60,653 nt of DNA from Clostridia bacterium (lineage in GTDB: Bacteria; Bacillota; Clostridia; Christensenellales; Borkfalkiaceae), in assembly GCA_017887095.1 (NCBI GenBank), contig JAGHIT010000090.1, positions 1 through 60,653 of the forward strand, in the 5' to 3' direction. A program made the position numbers and the translations under genes. How positions within the stretch are numbered: position 1 is the first letter of the stretch; every line of letters starts with the position of its first letter. The notes under the pieces were generated by a model. That model saw only the letters and a list, made by a program, of their open reading frames with translations, ran no database searches and was not told where the DNA came from. This document shows, piece after piece, positions 34,648 through 42,389 of this stretch.

Positions 34648-37344
34648 TCAGGTCGTAGGACGCGCGTAGTAGCACAGCTGTAACCACGCAATATCAGGCG
34701 TAAAACGATCTTCCATTCTCATCAGGATACGAAGGATCTCAACGATCTCCTGATTTGCGACCACATATCCCTGATCGTTCATGGAATCGGCATAGTTCTG
34801 CATGACAGACGTATAATTCAGACGATCTTCCTCCGGGATCTCATCGTAAACCGCCTGATACTTCTCATAAGAGTAGAAGCCGTTCCCCGTGAAATCAAAG
34901 AGACCTTGCTCGATAAACCAAGTCAGAGAATAAGGGCTGAACGAAGTTGCATTCTTGAAGTCAACCATGACGGGCGCAACGGGGTCTCCGTTTTCATCGA
35001 CAACATACCATGCATCTTCCTGTTCGAAGTACTCTACTCCGTCTACATAAAGGGGAAGAATGATATCACCGCCCATGTCTTCGCCTTCGGTCGTCCACAC
35101 CGGACTTGCAATGGGCGAAATAATATAGTCTTCATCGTACTTCATGCAGAAGAAGTCGTATTCATCGCCGAAATAGGTAGGCGAATAGAAAGCACAAGCC
35201 AGGTAGTATGCCTCACCCGCAATCAGGTCATAGACGATCTCGAAGTTCCCGTCCGTCGCAACGGAAGGTCTGCCTTCGCCGCCCGCACTCTCGGCAAGAA
35301 TATTTCCGGAATCGTCAAAGAGCCATGCCATCGTTTCATTGCCCGTCGTATGATCGCCGACGGAATAGAAGATGTAGCTGCCCGATTCCTCCGGAACAAA
35401 CTTATAGCGAATACCGCGAGGAACGAGGATCTTGTTGAGTACGAGGTGGTTTGCGTTATTGACGCCGTCCGTGCTGAGTTTCATCGGAATCGCGTTCCAA
35501 TCGCGAAGTCCGCGGATAGGATCGACCATCGGTTCGTAGTCGCCGTACTGTTCGATATAGCGGCATACCTCAAGCCATTCCGTCTCGTTATCGTTGGGGT
35601 TGTTATTCCCGCAGGTTGCGACCATGCGGACAAGCAAATCTTTCAGCTCCTGCGTCACAGGCGTAAGCTGGATATCCGAGAATCTGCCCAGCCATGCATA
35701 GTCCGTGATCAGATCATAATTATCATACCAGAAACGATCGACCTCGTTAAGGCTCTCAAGCACACTCTGGTTGATGGAACCATCCTCAGCGACCACACGA
35801 TTATAGACATCGAGCGCCGTGCTGTAAATCCTAGGTCCCCACTGCGTATCCTCATTGATCTCCGCAAGCAGATAGGGATCTCCGTCCGCCGCAGAGCCGT
35901 CCGCCTTGGTGCCAACGTGGTAATAATTGTCGTCTGCAAGATAGATGTCGACATAGTTGGTATAGACGGGATTCTCGGGATCGCTGTCGTCAAATCCGGT
36001 TGCAGCCTGACGGACGATTTCCATGTATCCGCCCTCTGCTTCCAACTCGTCGAGCGAAGAGATACGCATGTTTCTCAGCCAGACGGTATCCTCCCCCACA
36101 TAACGGCTCGCATCCTTGACATAGGCAAACGAGAACTCATGGGCATAACCGTCGCCGAGATATGCGTAACAGGTCGTCCAATCATTGCTTCCTGAATACT
36201 CATAGGCAATTTCACCGTCAATAAAGACATAGAGAATATCGCCGTCTTCTTCTGTATCCGTCTTGTAGTCAAATGCAAGGACTGCATCCTTTTCCAAAGT
36301 GACGTCCAGATACAAAATACTGTAGGAATTGATCTTGGGAGAAGCATTGCCCGCAATATTGGAGTTATGAATGCTCTTTCCGTCCTCGGAAACGACCCAA
36401 GGCCAGTTATATTCCAACTCCTCATGACGATATGTGAACCCGGATGCCGTTTCTCCGTTCAGCGCAGCCGCGATCTCTTCGACTGAAGGCGCTTCTACGT
36501 TGGGCATCTCGATCTGATCGATGGGCTTATCGTCGGGAACATAGTCGTCTCCGGTATAGCTTTCAAAGATCTGACGGAAGATATCGGCATCGGTAATGCC
36601 GCCCGCTTCGATCTCGCAGACAACACCGTAACGGTCGACAACAACGTTCGTAGGATATCCGGAAACCGCAAAGTTCAAATAGAGCGCGCTGTCATGACAG
36701 ACATCGAACGTCAATCCTCTCTGAGACTTATATGCAAGACTTTCGGAACCGGACTGGAAAGGATTGATCGCAACGATCGCAACGGAATCCTCATAATCTT
36801 CATAGGCTTCCTGCATGAGCGGAAATTCCACGTCGCACCAAGTGCAGCCGACATACCAGAAGTTCAAAAGGATCATCTCTTTTCCGTCTGCCAGAAGCTG
36901 CGAAAGGGTCTTCGTTTCCCCCGTCTCCACTTCGGTATATGTGAAATCATACATGACGGAACCGACCGTATAAATATTTCCGGCAGGCATTTCATCTTTG
37001 ATGATAGAACTTACAAGACGAATGGTAACAGGGGAACCCTGCGCATCCGTAACGTACTCCTGATCCACGTTATAGCCTGTCGGTATATTGCCAAGCTCAA
37101 TGGTATATATGTCACCGGGAGCGGATATTTCGGCTACACCTTCTTCATTTGTGAATGATGCGCCCTGGACCTCCCCGTCCTTCAGCAATCTGACTGTAAC
37201 GTTGCTGATCGCCGAGCCGCCCGCCGACTGTACGGAAATGGAATATGTGACATCTCCGTCATTTTGAGGCGTACAGGCAGCAATCCCGATCGCGGCAAGC
37301 ACCAGCATGACACTGACCAGCAGCGTTCTGACAATCTTTCGCAT
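34648..37344 (-). CDS. Surface lipoprotein carrying a TlpA/ResA-like redoxin domain (898 residues)
   Basis: The lipobox is IAAC (Cys24). Order of parts: a carboxypeptidase-regulatory-like beta domain (33-112), a redoxin domain at about 120-265 with active site CTWC (C167, C170) in LLNFWYVGCTWCDVEF and the cis-Pro segment SGYPTNVVVD, then about 630 residues without a clear family, including a jelly-roll-like stretch after NSNIAG and a YYHVGTK-to-PYLLAEI segment shared with the 1362-residue neighbour. The C-terminal third is rich in Tyr, Asp and Trp. A redoxin tied to a very large extracellular chain suggests thiol-disulfide work on surface or captured substrates. It starts behind CAGGAGGACG and has its own promoter (37475-37503). 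Whether the ferredoxin-TlpA protein serves it is a guess. Confidence 0.86.
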   Translation of the reverse strand: MRKIVRTLLVSVMLVLAAIGIAACTPQNDGDVTYSISVQSAGGSAISNVTVRLLKDGEVQGASFTNEEGVAEISAPGDIYTIELGNIPTGYNVDQEYVTDAQGSPVTIRLVSSIIKDEMPAGNIYTVGSVMYDFTYTEVETGETKTLSQLLADGKEMILLNFWYVGCTWCDVEFPLMQEAYEDYEDSVAIVAINPFQSGSESLAYKSQRGLTFDVCHDSALYLNFAVSGYPTNVVVDRYGVVCEIEAGGITDADIFRQIFESYTGDDYVPDDKPIDQIEMPNVEAPSVEEIAAALNGETASGFTYRHEELEYNWPWVVSEDGKSIHNSNIAGNASPKINSYSILYLDVTLEKDAVLAFDYKTDTEEDGDILYVFIDGEIAYEYSGSNDWTTCYAYLGDGYAHEFSFAYVKDASRYVGEDTVWLRNMRISSLDELEAEGGYMEIVRQAATGFDDSDPENPVYTNYVDIYLADDNYYHVGTKADGSAADGDPYLLAEINEDTQWGPRIYSTALDVYNRVVAEDGSINQSVLESLNEVDRFWYDNYDLITDYAWLGRFSDIQLTPVTQELKDLLVRMVATCGNNNPNDNETEWLEVCRYIEQYGDYEPMVDPIRGLRDWNAIPMKLSTDGVNNANHLVLNKILVPRGIRYKFVPEESGSYIFYSVGDHTTGNETMAWLFDDSGNILAESAGGEGRPSVATDGNFEIVYDLIAGEAYYLACAFYSPTYFGDEYDFFCMKYDEDYIISPIASPVWTTEGEDMGGDIILPLYVDGVEYFEQEDAWYVVDENGDPVAPVMVDFKNATSFSPYSLTWFIEQGLFDFTGNGFYSYEKYQAVYDEIPEEDRLNYTSVMQNYADSMNDQGYVVANQEIVEILRILMRMEDRFTPDIAWLQLCYYARPTT

Positions 37345-37474
37345 GATAAACTGCGTCCTCCTGAAAAAAACTTACTTTAAAATTTGCATATAATGCTGAT
37401 ATGGTCAAATGTGCACGGAAACGGGCGCGCAGTACGCTGCACCCGTATTCCAATACTTCGTCTGACCAAATCAT

Positions 37475-37503
37475 ATTTTATCACGAATACGCCAAAAAGG
37501 CAA
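37475..37503 (-). promoter_or_regulatory. Promoter of the redoxin lipoprotein operon
   Basis: TTGCCT (37503-37498), 17-base spacer, TAAAAT (37480-37475). A GC-rich hairpin (ACGGGTGCAG with CTGCGCGCCCGT, about 37424-37450) follows in the leader. No gene lies in the 37345-37584 gap. Confidence 0.65.
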
Positions 37504-37584
37504 CAAAACCGCTTCACAGATTTATGACAAATGCTTATATTGAATATCCGCATTTTCGATAAATCGTTCATCGTCCCTACAACA

Positions 37585-37848
37585 TCAGCCGCGCATGAAA
37601 AAATACAAAGCCACAAAAATGAGAGTAAAAGCAGCTATAAAACAGAAGAATGCCGGCAAAAACTGTGCCATGGAAGCCTTATACAGTGCCTTGCGCTCTC
37701 TTTTGCTCAGATTCAGCGAACGAAGCTCCTCATGCTTCTTCCGCTCCTCTGCCGACTTGTAGCCCGTAATATTCTCATAGTCCATGTTGGCGATCGTTCT
37801 TCCGTCATCGACAAACTCTGGCTTCTGTTTTTTTTCCTTATGTCTCAT
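37585..37848 (-). CDS. Small single-helix membrane protein after oppF
   Basis: An 87-residue protein starting at ATG 37848 (MRHKEKKQKPEFVDDGRTIA), 7 bases after the oppF stop. The first 60 residues are highly charged (Lys/Glu-rich, LSKRERKALYKASM), followed by one membrane helix (FLPAFFCFIAAFTLIFVALYF) and a short MRG tail. The charged part should face the cytoplasm. I recognise no family, and no strong Shine-Dalgarno sequence is seen, so it may be translated by coupling with oppF. Its position at the end of the opp operon suggests an accessory of the transporter, but nothing shows that directly. Confidence 0.75.
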   Translation of the reverse strand: MRHKEKKQKPEFVDDGRTIANMDYENITGYKSAEERKKHEELRSLNLSKRERKALYKASMAQFLPAFFCFIAAFTLIFVALYFFMRG

Positions 37849-37855
37849 AGCTGTC

Positions 37856-38959
37856 TTAATCCTGAGGATACAGATGGCAGGCAACCATGTGTCCGTTCCC
37901 ATAATCACGGAACTTCGGCGCCACCTCTTTACAGATGTCCATGCAATGGTTGCAACGGGTATGGAACTTACAGCCGGAAGGCGCGTTGATAGGACTGGGA
38001 ATATCCCCGCTCAGAATGATGCGCTTGTTCGTAGCATCGGGATCGGGAACGGGAACAGCGGAAAAGAGCGCTTCCGTATAAGGATGCATGGGCCGCTCGA
38101 AGATATCATCCGTCTGCGCGTACTCCACGAGGCTGCCCAAATACATGACTCCTACCTGATTGGAAATGTGCTCCACCACGGAAAGATCGTGAGAAATAAA
38201 GATGTACGTCAGTTCCATCTTCTCCTGAAGATCTTTCAGAAGGTTAATGATCTGTGCCTGAATGGACACATCGAGCGCAGAAACAGGCTCATCGCACACA
38301 ACAAACTTCGGCTTCAACGCAAGAGCGGTTGCAATGCAGATACGCTGACGCTGTCCGCCGGAAAACTCATGGGGATAACGTTCAAAGTAGTGGGACGGAA
38401 GTCCGCATTTCTTCATGATATCCAATACATACGCCTTGCGCTCGCTCTTGGGTACGAGTTTATGCTGTCCCACCGCCTCACCGATGATTTCTCCGATCGG
38501 CATACGGGGCGAAAGACTGGAATAAGGATCCTGGAAAATGATCTGCATCTGCGGACGTAATGCATTCATCTCGGCAGTTTTAAGTTTGTTAATATCCTTT
38601 CCGTCAAAAAATATCTCACCGCCTGTCGCAGGCTGAAGACGGAGAATCGTTCTGCCAAGTGTCGTTTTCCCGCAGCCGGATTCCCCGACAATGCCGAGTG
38701 TCGTACCGGCTCTGATCTTGAAGCTGACATCGTCCACCGCTTTTACAAACGCTCTCGGCCTGCCGAAAAAGTCCTTATTCGCAGGAAAATATTTTTTCAG
38801 ATGTCTGACTTCAAGAAGCGCTTCGGGATCGGGCGGAAGGGAATCCTGCACGGAAGGCGCTGCTGCTTCCTCCGTCCCGTCGCCGGGTTCGCGTTCAGAT
38901 GCAGCCAGCATCGCCTGCTCGTCAGCAGCATTGCTTTGTTCAATCTGCGCTTCATGCAT
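37856..38959 (-). CDS. oppF: Oligopeptide ABC transporter ATPase OppF
   Basis: A 367-residue ATP-binding subunit, the second of the paired ATPases. It has an Ala/Glu/Pro-rich N-terminal extension of about 50 residues, then Walker [15 protein letters not shown], the Q-loop (IIFQDPYSSLSPR), signature FSGGQRQRICIA, Walker B FVVCDEPVSALD and a C-terminal oligopeptide-type motif with four cysteines (GCKFHTRCNHCMDIC) that holds a 4Fe-4S cluster in this family. The start is ATG 38959 behind GGAGGAGAGCCTC; a longer frame exists but overlaps oppD. It overlaps the oppD stop by 8 bases. Confidence 0.96.
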   Translation of the reverse strand: MHEAQIEQSNAADEQAMLAASEREPGDGTEEAAAPSVQDSLPPDPEALLEVRHLKKYFPANKDFFGRPRAFVKAVDDVSFKIRAGTTLGIVGESGCGKTTLGRTILRLQPATGGEIFFDGKDINKLKTAEMNALRPQMQIIFQDPYSSLSPRMPIGEIIGEAVGQHKLVPKSERKAYVLDIMKKCGLPSHYFERYPHEFSGGQRQRICIATALALKPKFVVCDEPVSALDVSIQAQIINLLKDLQEKMELTYIFISHDLSVVEHISNQVGVMYLGSLVEYAQTDDIFERPMHPYTEALFSAVPVPDPDATNKRIILSGDIPSPINAPSGCKFHTRCNHCMDICKEVAPKFRDYGNGHMVACHLYPQD

Positions 38960-40139
38960 GAGGCTCTCCTCCTTCGTCGTAAAGATAGCATGCAACACGA
39001 TGCGTGGGCGAAACCTGGATAAAATGCGGATATTCGCCATCGCATTTCGCCGTGCAGCGGTCGCATCTCTCTTTAAAGTAGCAATAGTCAGGCATATCGA
39101 TCGGGTTTGGAACCTGTCCGGGGATATTATACAGCCTTTCTACTTTACGCTTGACAACAGGCTTGCTCTTCTGCAACCCAACCGTATAAGGATGGAGCGG
39201 ATTATGGAAAATCTCCGCCGTCGTGCCGCTCTCAATGACACGGCCCGCATACATAACGACCACATAATCCGCCATCTCGGCAATTACCCCGAGATCATGC
39301 GTGATCAGCATAATGGAACCATCGATCTTCTTCTTGATATCACGGAGAAGATCCAGGATCTGCGCCTGAATGGTCACATCGAGAGCCGTCGTCGGTTCGT
39401 CGGCAATAATGAGACGAGGATCGCAGGAGAGCGCGATCGCGATCATAACGCGCTGGCGCATACCGCCGGAAAGCTCATGAGGATAACACTTATAGACGCG
39501 TTCGGGCGCCGCGATGCCAACAAGGCGCAGCATCTCCAAACTATGTTCTCTGGCCTGAACCTTCGTACAGCCGGGTTGATGCAAAAGTACCATTTCATCC
39601 AGCTGATATCCGATGCGGAATACAGGATTAAGACTTGTCATCGGCTCCTGAAAGATCATTGCGATCTGCTTTCCGCGGATCTTGCGCATATCGCTAACAG
39701 GCATTTTGGCGATATCGTACGCCTTGTCGCCCATATTAAAGCGAATGGAACCGCTGACGATCTGCCCCTGCGGTGCTTGTACAAGCTGCATAAGAGAAAG
39801 ACTCGTAACTGATTTCCCGCAACCCGACTCGCCTACCACACCGACAGTAGCCCCCTTGGGAATGGAAAACGTAACGCCGTCTACCGCCTTTGCGACGCCT
39901 GCATCCGTAAAAAAGTAGGTATGCAGGTCGTCAAACTCAACGATATTTGCGGGGTCGTCCATCTCACAAAGATATTCCGCTTCCTCTACATGACGCTTTT
40001 TGCGCTTTTCCAATTCACGGATCGTCTTTGCGTTGCTCCTTGCGATCTCACGCGATTCTTTCGCAGAGAGATAGTGAGCATTCCCCTTGGGTGCAGCTGT
40101 TTCGGATGCATTTTCTTGTTTCTTTTTTTGAAATAACAT
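38952..40139 (-). CDS. oppD: Oligopeptide ABC transporter ATPase OppD
   Basis: A 395-residue ATPase subunit. An unusual N-terminal extension of about 65 residues, basic and probably helical ([21 protein letters not shown]), precedes the core: Walker [16 protein letters not shown]-loop [11 protein letters not shown], signature [12 protein letters not shown], Walker [13 protein letters not shown] and the switch His in LITHDLG. The C-terminal oligopeptide domain has cysteines in [14 protein letters not shown]. It pairs with OppF to drive import. ATG 40139 follows the oppC stop by 3 bases. Confidence 0.96.
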   Translation of the reverse strand: MLFQKKKQENASETAAPKGNAHYLSAKESREIARSNAKTIRELEKRKKRHVEEAEYLCEMDDPANIVEFDDLHTYFFTDAGVAKAVDGVTFSIPKGATVGVVGESGCGKSVTSLSLMQLVQAPQGQIVSGSIRFNMGDKAYDIAKMPVSDMRKIRGKQIAMIFQEPMTSLNPVFRIGYQLDEMVLLHQPGCTKVQAREHSLEMLRLVGIAAPERVYKCYPHELSGGMRQRVMIAIALSCDPRLIIADEPTTALDVTIQAQILDLLRDIKKKIDGSIMLITHDLGVIAEMADYVVVMYAGRVIESGTTAEIFHNPLHPYTVGLQKSKPVVKRKVERLYNIPGQVPNPIDMPDYCYFKERCDRCTAKCDGEYPHFIQVSPTHRVACYLYDEGGEPHA

Positions 40140-40142
40140 GGC

Positions 40143-41285
40143 TTATCTCTTCGATTTCGGATCGAACGCATCACGCAGACCGTCGCCGATAAAGTTGAAA
40201 CCGAGCACCGCGAGGACAATGCAAATTCCGGGCGGAACCCAAATATTGAGATAGTTATTCAGAACCTGCGGATCGGTAACGTTATTGATCATACCGCCCC
40301 ACGATGCCTTCGTCAGCGGAACGCCGAGACCGAGATAGGAAAGCGACGTTTCCATCAGGATAATGCTGCCCAATCCCAGCGTCATGGAAACAATGAGCTG
40401 CGGCATGACATTTGGCACAAGATGTCGGAAAATCTTACGCGATGTAGATAACCCTCTCGCCGTTGCCGAAACCATAAACTCCTGCTCTCTGAGACTCAGG
40501 ATCTGACCTCGCACGATCCGCGCGATACCCGTCCAGCCAAATAGCGTCAGGAAAATCATCATGAAATATATTCGGTTATTCGGATCGACGCCTACGCCCT
40601 CCAATACCGAACCTATGATCAGGAGAAGCGGCAGCGAAGGAATACAGCTGAAAATATCGACAATACGCATGATTAGCGTATCCACCCACTTTCCGAAATA
40701 ACCTGCCAGACCGCCGAATATGATACCGAGCACTGTCTCCAAGATGACGACGATAAGACTCAGGGAGAGCGATACGCGTCCGCCGTACATGATACGCGTA
40801 AAAACGTCGTATCCTTCCTTTGTCGTACCGAACCAATGCTCGGCAGAAGCTCCGGCAAGTCTGTCAATATCCATCTGTGAACGCTGGACACGGTAGACAA
40901 TAAATGTTTCCGGCTCCCCGTTTTCATCAAGGACCACATCCCCGTTTTCATCGGTGACTTCCACCTCGATTGCCGTCACGATAACATCGAGACGATCCGT
41001 TTCTCGGTCGATAGTCTCCTCGCCATAGGGAGAGAACAGTGGTCCGAGCCAGCAAAAGGCAAACAAAAAGATGATAATGCACAGTCCGACAATGGACAGT
41101 TTGGAACGAAAGAAACGTTTCGCAACCAATTGCATGGGCGTAAGAGAACGCACGTTATCGGCAAGAGAGTGCACTTCCTCGTCAGGCTCATGCGGGGGTT
41201 CCGGGGCCGGCATCGGTTCGGGGAGGTCTTCCGGCGGGAGAGGGACTTCGTTCCCGATCTCACCCGCTTTGAATTCTTCTTCCAT
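40143..41285 (-). CDS. oppC: Oligopeptide ABC transporter permease OppC
   Basis: A 380-residue inner-membrane subunit, longer than the usual 300. A Pro/Glu-rich cytoplasmic head of about 45 residues comes first, then the first membrane helix (SIVGLCIIIFLFAFCWLG). An acidic beta-type insert (about 85-130, with VTDENGDVVLDENGEP) sits in the first outside loop, where the protein would face OppA. After that comes the standard permease core, with the EAA loop MVSATARGLSTSRKIFRHLVPN that docks the ATPases and a typical C-terminus IGDGLRDAFDPKSKR. It starts 12 bases after oppB. Confidence 0.95.
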   Translation of the reverse strand: MEEEFKAGEIGNEVPLPPEDLPEPMPAPEPPHEPDEEVHSLADNVRSLTPMQLVAKRFFRSKLSIVGLCIIIFLFAFCWLGPLFSPYGEETIDRETDRLDVIVTAIEVEVTDENGDVVLDENGEPETFIVYRVQRSQMDIDRLAGASAEHWFGTTKEGYDVFTRIMYGGRVSLSLSLIVVILETVLGIIFGGLAGYFGKWVDTLIMRIVDIFSCIPSLPLLLIIGSVLEGVGVDPNNRIYFMMIFLTLFGWTGIARIVRGQILSLREQEFMVSATARGLSTSRKIFRHLVPNVMPQLIVSMTLGLGSIILMETSLSYLGLGVPLTKASWGGMINNVTDPQVLNNYLNIWVPPGICIVLAVLGFNFIGDGLRDAFDPKSKR

Positions 41286-41297
41286 ATGTGACCCCCC

Positions 41298-42353
41298 TTA
41301 TTTTGTTAGCTGGACGCGAGGATCGACCAGTACATACATAATATCGGTAAGCAGCATGCCCAGAACGGTAAGCACTGCAAGGAACATGTTGTATCCCATG
41401 ACGAGCGGGATATCCCCTTCATTCATCGCCGTATATCCGATAAGACCGATACCGTCGATCCCAAAGAATTGCTCCAGGATCATCGAACCGCCGAACAGTC
41501 CCGGAAGAAGACCGGCGAGCATCGTGACCATGGGAATCATCGTGTTCTTGAAGGCGTGTTTATAGATGACGGAACGCTCCGAAAGCCCCTTTGCCCGTGC
41601 CGTACGGATGTAGTCCGCATTCAGCACCTCCAGCATATTGGTGCGCGTATATCGCATGATCGAACCAATACTCAGTACAACGGTGACGAATATGGGCAAA
41701 ATGAGATGCCATGCCGAGTCCAGGAAATACTCCCACGGCGTAGGATTGAGAAGTCCGGCCGAATTCAATCCGAGCGCTGAATCGAACCACCCGAGATCGT
41801 ATGCGAAAACCTTGACAACAAGCGCCGAAAAGAAGAACGTCGGAAAAGAGATCCCGACCATCGTGAGTACCGTAGTCGCATAATCGAATGCACCGTACTG
41901 CCTCACCGCGGCACGCGTGCCGAGATAGACCGCAAGCGGATAATATATGACAAGACTGAGCAGGGTGAGAATGAACGAAATCCACATGTGATCCGAAATG
42001 ACTTTTGTCACGGCTTCTTCATATTTAAACGAATTTCCGAAATCAAAAGTGATCGCGCCATGTGTCTCAAGTTTCATGCCGCCCCAGAACGAGCCTTCAT
42101 AAAACCAATTCTGAGGCATCCACCAATCGCCGAACATCCATTTGATATAACCGCCGATAATGCTGCTGTCCAATCCGTACAGCGCGCGCATCTGTTCCAA
42201 TCTCTCCTGCGGATTTTCCACACTCGGATTTGCGGTGAACTTTTGCTCAACGTAATCTCCGGGTACACAGCGCAACAGTACATAAAGGATGACCGATACG
42301 CCAAAAATGATCAGCACGGAGAGAAGCAGCCGTTTGATAATATATTTTACCAT
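41298..42353 (-). CDS. oppB: Oligopeptide ABC transporter permease OppB
   Basis: A 351-residue permease beginning MVKYIIKRLLLSVLIIFGVSVILY, the standard OppB/DppB entry. The extracellular loop after it is enlarged with a Trp- and Gly-rich stretch (GDWWMPQNWFYEGSFWGG). The EAA loop YIRTARAKGLSERSVIYKHAFKN contacts the ATPases. The ending TDIMYVLVDPRVQLTK is typical of the family. ATG 42353 has GGGAGAGTTCC upstream and follows oppA by 36 bases. Confidence 0.96.
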   Translation of the reverse strand: MVKYIIKRLLLSVLIIFGVSVILYVLLRCVPGDYVEQKFTANPSVENPQERLEQMRALYGLDSSIIGGYIKWMFGDWWMPQNWFYEGSFWGGMKLETHGAITFDFGNSFKYEEAVTKVISDHMWISFILTLLSLVIYYPLAVYLGTRAAVRQYGAFDYATTVLTMVGISFPTFFFSALVVKVFAYDLGWFDSALGLNSAGLLNPTPWEYFLDSAWHLILPIFVTVVLSIGSIMRYTRTNMLEVLNADYIRTARAKGLSERSVIYKHAFKNTMIPMVTMLAGLLPGLFGGSMILEQFFGIDGIGLIGYTAMNEGDIPLVMGYNMFLAVLTVLGMLLTDIMYVLVDPRVQLTK

Positions 42354-42389
42354 GGAACTCTCCCGTTGTAGGAATATGTGCGAACAGGC

